A DNA stretch of 46,017 bases from Helicobacter bilis ATCC 51630 (GCF_000686565.1 NZ_JMKW01000018.1:1-46017); one strand, 5' to 3'. Numbered from the stretch's first letter, positions 36,051 to 45,287 are shown. Translations and numbers: made by a program. The notes: generated by a model from the letters alone, not told the origin.

Positions 36051-37166
36051 ATGAAAAAGCATATCGTTTTTTTCGAAGCAGTAGGCGGCAGTGATAAAGG
36101 CAGAGATGGACACAGAAAAGACACTGTGCCGATGATGGACTATCTCAAAAAGCTTGGTTGGAGTGCGGAAGTTGTGTTTTTCACAGATGAGATTCTAAAA
36201 GATTCTGCGAAAACAAATGAGATTTTTGAATATGTTAAAGGTGCGGCTGATGCGTATGTATCGCGTGTGAATCCGGGCAATTTGAAAGAAGAGAAGCTTT
36301 ACTTTGATGTGTTGCGTAAGCTTTGTGATAGTGGCGTGATTGGTATGCCTCACCCTGATGCGATGATAGGCTATGGGGCAAAAGACGCGCTTACAAAACT
36401 TCGCAACACAGAGCTTGTGCCAACAGATACTTTAGCCTACTATGATCCCGCTGAAGCAAAACGCATTGGTGTGAATTGGGTAGCAGGAGAAGAGCACGAC
36501 TTTAAGGCAAACTTCCCAAAAACTCTAGCAAAAGGTGAGAGAGTGCTAAAGCAAAATCGCGGTAGCACGGGCGAAGGGATCTGGCGTGTGCAGCTAAAAG
36601 ATCAAAGTCAATATGGTAAGTTTGATTCTATCCCACTTGATACTATCGTGCGATGCACAGAAGCGGTGGATAACCACGTAGAAGAGCATAAACTAGGCGA
36701 TTTTATGAATTTCTGTGAAAAGTATTTGACAGGCGATAATGGTATGCTTGTAGATATGACTTTCTTACCACGTATCAAAGAGGGCGAGATTAGAATCTTA
36801 ATGCTGTATAAAGACCCTATTTATGTTGTGCATAAAAAGCCAGCTGAAGGTGCAGATGCGTTTTCAGCTACTCTCTTTAGCGGGGCAAAATACCGCTATG
36901 ACAAGCCAGAGCAATGGAATGAGTTGGTAAGCTACTTCTTATCTAACTTGCCAGAGATTAAAACAAAGCTTGGTAATTATGACTTGCCTTTGATTTGGAC
37001 AGCGGATTTTATCCTTGATACTGATGAAAATGGTAAGGATAAGTATGTGCTAGGCGAAATTAACTGCTCTTGTGTGGGCTTTACTTCCCCTGTTGAGTTT
37101 TTAGATAAAACAGCTAGACGCGTAGCAAATACGATTATTAACATTGTGGAAGATGCACAGAAATAG
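36051..37166 (+). CDS. ATP-grasp family protein of unknown substrate
   Basis: A 371-residue protein with an ATP-grasp layout: an N-terminal preATP-grasp part (KKHIVFFEAVGGSDKGRDGHRKDTVPMMDYL), KTLAKGERVLKQNRGSTGEGIWRV (nucleotide-binding hairpin) near 155-180, and the metal-binding end YVLGEINCSCVGF near 345. It resembles conserved epsilonproteobacterial and actinobacterial proteins, but I do not know its substrate; an amide- or peptide-bond ligase is the class expectation. I start at ATG 36051 after AAGGAG; the open frame extends 17 codons further. It is a single transcription unit. Confidence 0.75.
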   Translation: MKKHIVFFEAVGGSDKGRDGHRKDTVPMMDYLKKLGWSAEVVFFTDEILKDSAKTNEIFEYVKGAADAYVSRVNPGNLKEEKLYFDVLRKLCDSGVIGMPHPDAMIGYGAKDALTKLRNTELVPTDTLAYYDPAEAKRIGVNWVAGEEHDFKANFPKTLAKGERVLKQNRGSTGEGIWRVQLKDQSQYGKFDSIPLDTIVRCTEAVDNHVEEHKLGDFMNFCEKYLTGDNGMLVDMTFLPRIKEGEIRILMLYKDPIYVVHKKPAEGADAFSATLFSGAKYRYDKPEQWNELVSYFLSNLPEIKTKLGNYDLPLIWTADFILDTDENGKDKYVLGEINCSCVGFTSPVEFLDKTARRVANTIINIVEDAQK

Positions 37167-37538
37167 TTTCTGGTTTCTGTGTCAAATATCCGGGTGGGGC
37201 ATAATTTTTGACATCTGTAATCGTGCGATTTTGCATCCCCCTCCCCTAGAAATGTAGAATTTGGATTTATACCCAATATTTCATTGTGTTTATTCTAGAA
37301 TCTAATAGCTGTCGTGTTGGGTATAGCAAAGTATCTGACATGGAGTCAAGATGTCCTTGATTTTTTCTTACACAAACAAAAAACTTGTATACTTTCAAGT
37401 TTGACAAAGTGTGTTTCTACACTATACACATTAGTCCCACTTAACAAACTTAACTGAACCCAGTTTCTAAACACACAAACACCATCTTAAAAATATTCTA
37501 AGCTATAATACAAAAATTAGATTCCAATAAGGCATAAC
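37167..37538. other. Intergenic region with a degenerate REP-like copy
   Basis: No gene seen. At 37310-37337 a TGTCGTGTTGGGTATAGCAAAG-type sequence matches the degenerate plus-strand REP-like copies. A promoter for the next gene lies at 37504. Confidence 0.4.
37504..37509 (+). promoter_or_regulatory. -10 box for the LapB-like gene
   Basis: TATAAT in GCTATAATAC, 30 bases before the start codon at 37539. Confidence 0.6.
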
Positions 37539-38633
37539 ATGATTGAAATATTAAATGCGTATAGAAACCCGATATTTGGCATACTTGCGTTGCTATTTAT
37601 GGTAGCATTTGTATTTTTTTTAGATTCTTTAAAGCGGACTAGAGCGCACAAGCGAAAGCAAGATTTAATCGATAATTTAGGTAAGCAGTTTGATAGTATC
37701 GGTTTGCAGCAAAATATCGATGAGTTTATCGCTCATGCTAAAAATGCTACGCAAACACTCATATTAATCGCACAAACCTATGCAAAAGCAGGGGATTATG
37801 AACAAGCTATTGCCATTTATAAAACCTTGAGTGAAAAGCCACTTGAGATGCACGAAAAGCTAGAGATTCTAGAATTACTCGGTGATAGTTATTATAGGGC
37901 TGGTTTTTTAGAGAGAAGTAAAAATATCTTTTTGGAAATTTTGCGTTATTATCCGCATAATATCCGCATTCTTGAATACTATATGCGAACCTGTGAGAAT
38001 CTAAAACATTATGATGAAGCCATAGAAGCATTAAATAGCTTAGAAGAGATTGTGAGTGCAAATGCTGATTCTAAATCCTCCATGAAAAAAATATGGCATA
38101 CTAAAAATTATCTAAAAGTTATGCAGCTATGCAGTAGTCATCATATTTCTCTAGCAGACCAGCAAGAAAAGCTGCTCATGTTCTATGAAAAAGACCCTAC
38201 GCTAAGAAATATTATCCTGCGGCATTTTAGGCTCTATAATGTCGGGCTATTTTGGCAAAAGATTCTATTACTGCAAGATATTATGCCCTATATTGATATT
38301 TTATGGCATTTTCAAAAACATGAAGTGCCTTTTGATTTTATTGCAAATAGAAGTGATTTAATGGCAATTTATCATGCAAAGGGCTTTGTGAGTGGATACC
38401 AAAAAAGTGAAGATTTTACGCTTGAAGTATTGCAGCTTTTATTATTATACTCACATATAAAGGCAGATATTAGCTTTACTTATAGTTGCAATTCATGCAA
38501 TACGCAAACACCTTTCTACACCTATCGCTGCAGTGCTTGTGCAGAAATCGCTACGATAAATCCCATTGCTATTCCCACGCAAACACCCCCCCCCCCCCAT
38601 TTAGCCACTAGAATGGATCTCTTTCGTGTGTGA
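37539..38633 (+). CDS. LapB/YciM-like TPR protein with C-terminal zinc ribbon
   Basis: A 364-residue membrane-anchored TPR protein. One N-terminal span (about 11-29, FGILALLFMVAFVFFL) is followed by TPR repeats, of which LIAQTYAKAGDYEQAIAIYKTL and LELLGDSYYRAGFLERSKNIF are clearest. A rubredoxin-like ribbon closes it (CNSC near 322 and CSAC near 335). E. coli LapB has the same three parts and links LPS synthesis to FtsH turnover of LpxC; function here is by analogy. A run of 13 C (38586-38598) encodes prolines near the end, and the last 26 bases overlap the end of yagU. Frame changes there would alter only the final 7-11 residues. Confidence 0.78.
   Translation: MIEILNAYRNPIFGILALLFMVAFVFFLDSLKRTRAHKRKQDLIDNLGKQFDSIGLQQNIDEFIAHAKNATQTLILIAQTYAKAGDYEQAIAIYKTLSEKPLEMHEKLEILELLGDSYYRAGFLERSKNIFLEILRYYPHNIRILEYYMRTCENLKHYDEAIEALNSLEEIVSANADSKSSMKKIWHTKNYLKVMQLCSSHHISLADQQEKLLMFYEKDPTLRNIILRHFRLYNVGLFWQKILLLQDIMPYIDILWHFQKHEVPFDFIANRSDLMAIYHAKGFVSGYQKSEDFTLEVLQLLLLYSHIKADISFTYSCNSCNTQTPFYTYRCSACAEIATINPIAIPTQTPPPPHLATRMDLFRV
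38586..38598 (+). repeat. C13 homopolymer (candidate phase-variable tract)
   Basis: Thirteen consecutive C within the 3' end of the LapB-like gene. In the given frame it reads PPPPHLATRMDLFRV. One C fewer gives PPPPI and stop; one more gives PPPPPFSH and stop. Either change removes most of the overlap with yagU. Long G/C runs are the usual phase-variable sites of epsilonproteobacteria. Confidence 0.75.
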
Positions 38634-39129
38634 TTCTATTACGCAAATCCCTTCTTGTAAGCTCGATAATCCATATCCAAAGTAAAGATTCTATAAAGCT
38701 GCATACATAATAGCTAAACATAGAATCTACTCTTACAAATCCACACAAAGGCAGAAATAAAACATACATACATAGCCACAACATAATGCCATAAAAGATT
38801 CCATGTGCAAATTTTAGCTTTTGCCAAAATTCCGCAAATAAAATATAAAACAAACTAAAAAAAATCGAAAATAAAAACTGCCATACAAGATAGACTACAC
38901 TCCACTCGTAGCCATCACTAAACACATATTTCAAACTAAGTAGATTTAAATCAATACATAATAACTGCAATATATACTCTGCGTTAGAATCTAAGGGCAT
39001 TTGTAAAGATAGGGGGAATAGCACCTCCCAGCCAATCCTTACAACACTCCCAATACTCCCTACAATCACACCGATAAAAAGGCTTATCCATACGCGATAT
39101 ATCTTACTAAGATTTGTATAAACCTGCAT
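38608..39129 (-). CDS. yagU: YagU-family inner membrane protein
   Basis: A 173-residue inner-membrane protein of the DUF1440/YagU family, linked to acid tolerance in E. coli. The C-terminal ELTRRDLRNRITHERDPF closely matches the E. coli YagU ending, and the first segment (WISLFIGVIVGSIGSVVRIGWEVLFP) has the conserved Lys/Arg-Trp-Gly-x-Glu region. There are about four spans. I start at ATG 39129 after AAGGA; the open frame extends 40 codons upstream without support. It is convergent with, and overlaps, the LapB-like gene by 26 bases, next to the C13 tract. Confidence 0.87.
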   Translation of the reverse strand: MQVYTNLSKIYRVWISLFIGVIVGSIGSVVRIGWEVLFPLSLQMPLDSNAEYILQLLCIDLNLLSLKYVFSDGYEWSVVYLVWQFLFSIFFSLFYILFAEFWQKLKFAHGIFYGIMLWLCMYVLFLPLCGFVRVDSMFSYYVCSFIESLLWIWIIELTRRDLRNRITHERDPF

Positions 39130-39211
39130 ACTATTCCTTGTATATCTACTTTTTGCAATTATACACAAATACTTCAAGCAGCACCCAACAAAGCCATTAT
39201 TGAAAATAGAG

Positions 39212-39217
39212 TATAAT
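39212..39217 (+). promoter_or_regulatory. -10 box for sppA
   Basis: TATAAT, 31 bases before the start codon at 39248, in the divergent gap with yagU. Confidence 0.6.
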
Positions 39218-39247
39218 ACTAGCCCTATATTTACGCAAAGGATTATC

Positions 39248-40045
39248 ATGCAAATATTTCATGTGCTATGGAAGGGCATTAAAGGTATTTTTGATTTTAT
39301 CAATACTTATTTTAAGGTTGTGGTATTACTTCTTATTGTGCTTTTTTTAGCCACTCTTGCAAGTGATGAAGAGATAGAATCTAAACCAAATCTAGCAAAA
39401 CTTTATCTAAACTTCCCTATTTATGAGAGTGAAAGCTTTGCCGCACAAATAGAATCTATTAAGAAAAATGATGATATTAAAGGTGTGTTGCTGCTTATAG
39501 ATTCACCGGGTGGGGCTGTTGGAGCGAGTATTGAAATAGCAGATATGATAAAAGAGCTGAATGAAAAAATCCCCGTTGTAGCCTATACACAATCGCTTAT
39601 GGCAAGTGGTAGCTATTATGCAGGAATGTATGCACATAGCATTTATGCAAATCGTGGTGCATTAGTGGGATCTATCGGTGTCATCTTTAGTGCGCCAAAC
39701 TTTGAAGAAGTGATGGATAAAATAGGCATAAAAATGCAAGGGGTTAGTGCTGGTGAATATAAAGAGATAGGCTCAATCACGCGTAAATGGAAAAACACAG
39801 AAAAAGAGTTTATAAACAATCTCACACAAGAGCAATACAAAATGTTTTATACTGATGTGATCGCCGCAAGGGGTGAAAGACTGAAGGCTAAAAATCATCT
39901 AGATTTTGCTGAAGGCAAGATCTTTAGTGCGAATAATGCCCTAAAACTTGGCTTAATAGATGGTGTAAATAGCATGAGTGAAGTAGAAAAAATATTACAG
40001 AATCTAAGTGGTGTAGAAGAGATTGTATGGCTAAAAAAAAGATAA
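39248..40045 (+). CDS. sppA: Signal peptide peptidase SppA (S49), C terminus cut by a frameshift
   Basis: Membrane-anchored serine protease that clears signal peptides. One N-terminal span lies at about 22-38; the S49 core has IDSPGGAVGASIEIADMI, the catalytic Ser in MASGSYYAGMYA near 121 and the general-base Lys in GEYKEIGS near 172. I start at ATG 39248 after AAGGA. The frame ends VWLKKR right after a run of eight A (40033-40040). With one more A it would continue as VWLKKKDKMEVLLDKL ... KFMWGV to 40133, about 29 residues that look like a normal SppA tail. The catalytic domain is complete either way. Confidence 0.92.
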   Translation: MQIFHVLWKGIKGIFDFINTYFKVVVLLLIVLFLATLASDEEIESKPNLAKLYLNFPIYESESFAAQIESIKKNDDIKGVLLLIDSPGGAVGASIEIADMIKELNEKIPVVAYTQSLMASGSYYAGMYAHSIYANRGALVGSIGVIFSAPNFEEVMDKIGIKMQGVSAGEYKEIGSITRKWKNTEKEFINNLTQEQYKMFYTDVIAARGERLKAKNHLDFAEGKIFSANNALKLGLIDGVNSMSEVEKILQNLSGVEEIVWLKKR

Positions 40046-40046
40046 A

Positions 40047-40133
40047 ATGGAAGTATTGCTTGATAAACTTACAGATAGCATAGCGACAAAAGCACAAATG
40101 TTTGCTATGCCAAAATTTATGTGGGGTGTGTAA
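40047..40133 (+). pseudogene. sppA: Out-of-frame C-terminal tail of SppA
   Basis: A 28-codon frame one base after the sppA stop, without a Shine-Dalgarno. It is best read as the former (or conditional) end of SppA, restored by a single A insertion in the A8 run at 40033-40040. Confidence 0.6.
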
Positions 40134-40370
40134 GACAGCAATAGTGCAATAATCTATTAATGTCTCAAATCTAAGTTTGCATGTTACTATATATTGTTTA
40201 TGTGGGTATATAGATTAACTAATCATATATCATTAACACCACAAATGCCAACAAGTTTTAAAATGATTTAGCAATATAAATACCTAAGATTTTAGATACG
40301 CTCTCACATGTAAAAAGCGTAATTTTATAAAAGGCGACATATATTACATAAAAACATATATATATTCCTA
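40134..40370. other. Convergent spacer sppA/dnaG
   Basis: AT-rich, no gene or clear hairpin terminator recognised. Confidence 0.35.
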
Positions 40371-42023
40371 TCACACCATACCAACCGACACAAGCTCTCC
40401 TCTTTTTAGCTTTGCTATATTTTCATGCAGGGCTTTTATTTGCTGGAATTTTAGATTAGATTCAATAGATGACATCGCAATTTTTGGTAGCATATCTTGT
40501 GCGTATTGGAGTAAGAATATACGCAATTGTTCTTTAAACTCTTCGTCATTTAGAATCTTTGCCTTCGTCCTAAATCGCAAAGCATAGATTCTATCATTAT
40601 CATAATCCTGATTACAAATGAGTTGAAATTCATCACAATATGTTTGGAAATGCTCTTTTGTTAGAAAATTAATCGCAAGATAGAAATGCTCTTTATGTTC
40701 TAGCATATTGTATAAAATGCTTTCTTCAGCAAAGTTATTTGTGCTATCTTTTGGCATTTCTATATGATTTATAGATTTACTTTTTGTGTCTAAATAAGCT
40801 GGGCTAATCTGCAGTAATAACGCACATTTTTGCTTGTATTCATCTTGTAAAAAAGGTGTTAGCGTATGCAAATATTCCTTGCAGGCTTTTAGTGCATTTT
40901 GCTTTTGCATGGGATTATTTATATCAAAATCTTTAATGATATGTCTTAGCACAAATTCTACAAAAGGCATTGCATTGTTGAGGGCATCTTTAAAAAGCTC
41001 GATTTTATTTTGTGCGATCATATCTGCTGGGTCTAGCCCATCTTGTAGCAAAATAACCCCGCCATCTTTACTATTTTGTGAGAGAAATTTTGCTGCTTTA
41101 AATGCGGCATTAATCCCTGCATTATCACCATCATAGCACATATATATTTGCGGATTATCCTTATTTAATAGATATAAATGTCCCTCGTTTAAAGCCGTCC
41201 CAAGCGTGGCTACTGCATTCTTAAATCCTGCTTGATGTAGCATAATCACATCAAGATAGCCCTCACATACAATAATGCTTTTTTGCTTATAAATCATCTG
41301 CTTTGCTAGATGATAGCCATATAGAATCTTTGATTTATTAAACACCTTGCTTTGCGGGGAATTAAGATATTTTGCCACATTCTTATCAGCACTCAAAGTC
41401 CTACCGCCAAAGCCCACAACAACGCCTGTACTTGAGTGTATAGGGAAAATAATGCGATTTGCAAAACGCGCATAAGCCCTGTCATTGCCTTGCGTTAAAA
41501 CACCATATTCAACGGCTTCCTTGCGACTTAGCTTCTGTTCGTCAATAAACCTCAAAGTATCATAGCTATTGCCGCTATATCCTATCTCAAACTCATTTAT
41601 AGAATCTTCATTAATAGCGCGTGAAAAAAGATACTGCAACATATCATTATGCTTGAAAAGCTTATTATGATAGAATAAGGCAAGAGAGGGCAAGAGATTG
41701 CTTTTTTTTGTTTCAGTATAGCCCTTTTCATAGACTAATGTTACATTAAATAAAGCGGCAATTTTTTGTGCTGCATCATGGAAAGATAATCGCTCATATT
41801 CCATGACAAAGCGGATTGCATTTCCACTTGCACCACATGCATGGCAATGATATAAGCCCTTTATTGCACTGATTGACATGCTAGGTGTCTTATCATCATG
41901 GAAAGGGCATAATGCCATAAAGTTTGCACCAACTTTTCGCACATCAATGTATTGTGTGATAACATCTACAATATCAATTGATTCATATAAATGGGCTAAA
42001 CTTGCTTCTGTGAATCTTGCCAT
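40371..42023 (-). CDS. dnaG: DNA primase
   Basis: Makes RNA primers at the replication fork. The N-terminal CHC2 zinc domain has CPFHDDKTPS and YHCHACGASGNAI; the TOPRIM core has IIVCEGYLDVIMLHQAG and YMCYDGDNAGINAA, with DGLDPADMI after it. The C-terminal helicase-binding domain is short and divergent, giving 550 residues, as in other Helicobacter. AAAGGA is five bases before the ATG. A TACAAT box lies at 42070-42075 on its strand. Confidence 0.96.
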   Translation of the reverse strand: MARFTEASLAHLYESIDIVDVITQYIDVRKVGANFMALCPFHDDKTPSMSISAIKGLYHCHACGASGNAIRFVMEYERLSFHDAAQKIAALFNVTLVYEKGYTETKKSNLLPSLALFYHNKLFKHNDMLQYLFSRAINEDSINEFEIGYSGNSYDTLRFIDEQKLSRKEAVEYGVLTQGNDRAYARFANRIIFPIHSSTGVVVGFGGRTLSADKNVAKYLNSPQSKVFNKSKILYGYHLAKQMIYKQKSIIVCEGYLDVIMLHQAGFKNAVATLGTALNEGHLYLLNKDNPQIYMCYDGDNAGINAAFKAAKFLSQNSKDGGVILLQDGLDPADMIAQNKIELFKDALNNAMPFVEFVLRHIIKDFDINNPMQKQNALKACKEYLHTLTPFLQDEYKQKCALLLQISPAYLDTKSKSINHIEMPKDSTNNFAEESILYNMLEHKEHFYLAINFLTKEHFQTYCDEFQLICNQDYDNDRIYALRFRTKAKILNDEEFKEQLRIFLLQYAQDMLPKIAMSSIESNLKFQQIKALHENIAKLKRGELVSVGMV

Positions 42024-42069
42024 TTTATCCTTTCACTCTTGATTGTGCTTTACTGATTTATAATTTGAT

Positions 42070-42075
42070 ATTGTA
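42070..42075 (-). promoter_or_regulatory. -10 box for dnaG
   Basis: Minus-strand TACAAT, 47 bases before the dnaG start codon. Confidence 0.4.
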
Positions 42076-42276
42076 GCTAGTTTTAGATGAGAGAGTCTAT
42101 ATGTTACATATATATAATATGGTGGGACAAATATTTTTGTTTTCTTGGTTGTGGTGAATATTAATATTTTGTCAATGATTTATTTGTATTTTTGATTATT
42201 TTTTTAAGGCAAACGAAGTGTGGTATTTCCATATATCTTAAGATTTCTTAAGATATATTTCTACACGCCGTATTAA

Positions 42277-44245
42277 CTAAAACTTCTTACTTGCCAATTG
42301 TGTGCTTACACTCTCTACAATCTCATAAATCTTAGCACCGACTTCATGTGTGCTATCAGCTATATCAGCATTTTCCTGTGTTGCCTCTGATATTGCAGAA
42401 ATATTATCATTGATATGCAATATCTTATCGTTTTGCTCAGAAATAAGGCTTGAAATATCCATGATTCCCTGCGTTAATATCGTAGTGTTTGCTTCTATCT
42501 CACCCAAACTTTTTTGCGTTCTCTCTGCGAGTTTTCTCACTTCATCGGCAACGACTGCAAAGCCTCTGCCATGCTCTCCTGCCCTTGCTGCTTCAATCGC
42601 TGCATTCAATGCTAAAAGGTTGGTTTGATCAGCAATATCTCTAATAATGCCAATCACACTTTTAATGTCTTCACTTTGCTTAATGATAGATTTACTTTGC
42701 TCATTAATATTGCCAATAGATTCTGTAATATGTGCGATCGAACCAGCTGTATCTTCTACGCTTTGTGCTTGCTGCATACTGCTTTTATGTAGGTTTCGCG
42801 TATTATCATCTAAGCTTTTGCTATAACTTGCAAGTTTGTCAATTAGTCCCGCATTCATTTTTAGCATATTTGCAAATTGTGCTATTGCGATATTAATACC
42901 TGTTTCAATACCAACTGGCTCATTAATCTGTTGCGAATAGTCTTCCTTAGAAACTGCATCAAGCACAATATTAATACGCGCAATATCTGCACAAATATTT
43001 TTCTTTAAAATGCCACTCATTGTATTAAGTGCATCAACAACGCCTTGCAAGTTTGGATTATTGCTCGCAATATCAATTTGAGATCCAAACTTACCATCTT
43101 TTGCTTCTGCAATAAGATCATTTATACTTTGTAAAAGACTTTGTTCATCATGTCTTAATGCAACGATTTCTTCGATTTCTTTATTGATTCTATGCGACAT
43201 TTTGCCAAACTCATCTTTATTTTTTATAAGCGTTGTCTTTGGTGGTGTTTTGCTTTGATAGCTTAGGAATTTAAAGAATGCACTTAAATCAGATTCTATA
43301 ACATTTAATGGCTGCAAATTTCTACGCACAACAAAGATGACAACTGCCCCAGCAACGATAATAATACCCACAAACCACACAACATTTGATAAAAATAATC
43401 CAATTAAATGCGGCTTATATTCGTTCTCACTACTCACAATACATACAGACCAATCCAGTGAAGACTGCTGACAGATTCCATGCTTCTTATCACTCTCTCC
43501 CATGCGGTGAAAGTCAAATGGCGCTCCACTTTTAGCAGCAGCTTTTCCAACAGAGAGTGAATACTTTGCATCTGGATTACCCTCTGCCATAACAAAGCTT
43601 TGATTTGGATGCACATAGAAAACATCTCTAAAGATAGAAACTTCTCTTTTATCCATTTTTATTGCGCGTATATCTGCTGCAAACTCAACTAAATCTACAT
43701 CAACACCAACTGCCCCAACAACATTATTATCTATCTTAATAGGTGCAAATATGGTAATAACACCATTTCCCGTTGCTACATCTTTATATGGCTCTGTATT
43801 GCCTACTGATTGTGTTTGCAATGCTTGCTGAAACCATGGACGCTCCCTTGCATCATATACCCTACCATCGCTATATTTCATGGTCCTTACTTTGTATTCT
43901 TCAGCCTTTGCCGCGGTATATGTGAATCCATCATCACTCCAAGACACATAAACCTGCAATACACCAGACACCATAGCTATGCTATGTAAATATGCAGGCA
44001 AACTACTTCTTGTGAAGAATTGTTCGTGATTACGCGAGAGATCCTTTGCTACTTTTTCTGCAAAATCAAATTGTCTTTTCATAAGAATATCAACATAAGT
44101 CGTCATAACTTTTACGCGATTATTATTTTCAGCAATACTATTCCCAATAAACATATTGCGTTGTTTTACATACTCCACTACACCAAAAAAAGGTAAAACA
44201 CAACACAAGCACAATAACGATACTTAATGACATTTTCCTTGACAT
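42277..44245 (-). CDS. Methyl-accepting chemotaxis protein (dCache sensor), frameshifted near its start
   Basis: Transmembrane chemoreceptor. The periplasmic dCache-like domain spans about residues 35-260 ([48 protein letters not shown]). A second span follows ([19 protein letters not shown]), then a HAMP-like stretch, and the signalling tip [45 protein letters not shown]. The main frame has no good start: it opens at TTG 44214. The real start is probably ATG 44245 ([15 protein letters not shown]), eight bases after AAGGAG, in another frame. Removing one T from a T7 run (A7 on the plus strand, 44185-44191) joins the two into [15 protein letters not shown], completing the first membrane span. 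As written the receptor is off; this may be phase variation, decay or a read error. Confidence 0.88.
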
Positions 44246-44694
44246 AGAATCTAACTCCTTAATTTTTCCATCAACTACTTTGTGTTAGCCTAACATTAGG
44301 CAAAAATCAAACATTAAAAATATGAAAACTAAATACACATGTTACTAAAAATATTCAAAGTTAAGTGTTACGAAAATACCACAAATATTTCTTTGAAACA
44401 CAAAACCATACTTCTTTTAGCAACATAATGTAATATTTTAATGAGTATTACAATAAGTTATATTTATATAAACATAAATCTTTTATAAATACGCATTAAT
44501 AACCAGATTATAAAGCTTTCCTTATTTTTAATGGCAGAAATTATACATTAAAAAAATACAAATCACATATATTTTTTTGTCATAATCTAGTTACTTTAAC
44601 TATAAAATTTTGCTATTCCTACAGCTTTCATAACTCCCTGCACATAATTATCATAATAATAAGAACATTTTTATAGTTCATATTTTAATTATGA
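44246..44694. other. Upstream region of the chemoreceptor gene
   Basis: About 450 bases, very AT-rich, with no gene seen. A perfect palindrome GCCTAACATTAGGC (6-base arms) at 44288-44301 lies about 43 bases before the receptor start and could be an operator. Confidence 0.4.
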
Positions 44695-44853
44695 AAAAAT
44701 AATAATGTAGAATATTTTTACATTATTATTTTTAAAAAATCTATTGACTCACATTTTCTTATTGTGGTGCAATATGCAGATAATTTAGAAGTATGGATTA
44801 AAGAAGCACAAGGGGTTATAACAAGGACAAGGCTTGAAGACCCTATGCCTTAA
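44695..44853 (+). pseudogene. Remnant of an unrecognised gene (3' end)
   Basis: An open frame with no ATG start, ending VQYADNLEVWIKEAQGVI, then TRTRLEDPMP and stop. Its amino-acid composition looks like real protein rather than AT-rich noise. Upstream it dissolves into low-complexity sequence and a stop. Probably the tail of a gene whose front was lost when this accessory region was rearranged. I do not recognise the family. Confidence 0.4.
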
Positions 44854-44908
44854 TAGTGTGTCTTTATAGTGAAATTCATCTTTGGCACTTCATTTCAAAG
44901 ATTATATA

Positions 44909-44955
44909 AAAAAATAGCTAGTCATTGACCTCTAGGTAACTCCTAGCTATTTTTT
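44909..44955 (-). repeat. GAG/TGA hairpin element, copy 4
   Basis: A 13-bp outer stem (AAAAAATAGCTAG against CTAGCTATTTTTT) encloses, on the minus strand, GAG, TTACCT, AG, AGGTCAA, TGA. The stem extends outward mainly by pairs that are G-U on the minus strand, the same strand that reads GAG...TGA. Its T6 ends make it a possible two-way terminator. Confidence 0.7.
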
Positions 44956-45050
44956 CACATCAAGCCTTAAAAGCAAATACGCAAATATTTGGAATTTGGT
45001 TTTGCTTGCTTACTTTGTTATTTTTGCAAGCATTGGGTAAAATCCTTGCG

Positions 45051-45131
45051 GATTGCACGAGACTTTGAAAAAGTCGAAAAATCTAGCTTTTATGTAAGCT
45101 AGAGATATAACGCTATCGCTTAACATGACAA
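45051..45131. repeat. Inverted pair of REP-like palindromes
   Basis: A plus-strand copy at 45051-45083 (GACTTT, GAAA, AAGTC, GAAAAATCT) and a minus-strand copy at 45111-45131 (TTGTCATGTTAAGCGATAGCG on the minus strand) face each other. They are relatives of the copies at 9163-9312 and 23143-23219. Confidence 0.55.
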
Positions 45132-45178
45132 GCTAGAATAGATATTAAGAATTCAAAAGAAGTTAAGCAAATAGTAGA

Positions 45179-45184
45179 TATAAC
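45179..45184 (+). promoter_or_regulatory. -10 box for the small-peptide mRNA
   Basis: TATAAC in GATATAACTACA, about 75 bases before the peptide start codon; it would give a leader of about 67 bases. Confidence 0.45.
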
Positions 45185-45287
45185 TACATTGAGGCTGCTA
45201 CCCAAAAGGCTGCAACCTTTCGGGTAAATTTAAACAGCCTTGTAAAAAGGAGTTTTAATGAAGCTCGAATTGCTGCTTACAATTCTT
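45185..45287 (-). ncRNA. Predicted antisense RNA to the small-peptide mRNA
   Basis: A perfect TATAAT on the minus strand (45294-45299) would start a transcript near 45287, inside codon 10 of the peptide gene. It would run through the start codon, the Shine-Dalgarno and the structured leader. The complement of the leader hairpin (45193-45239) could stabilise its 3' end, although no T-run follows. This is the layout of AapA/IsoA-type modules. The end is a guess. Confidence 0.4.
45193..45252 (+). promoter_or_regulatory. Foldable leader that can hide the Shine-Dalgarno
   Basis: GGCTG (45193-45197) can pair with CAGCC (45235-45239) around an inner hairpin (ACCC/GGGT and AAAGG/CCTTT, 45200-45225). 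Alternatively CCTT (45238-45241) pairs with AAGG (45247-45250), covering the Shine-Dalgarno AAGGAG. The two folds exclude each other. AAGGCT at 45206 is also complementary to AGCCTT at 45380 in the 3' part. Confidence 0.55.
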
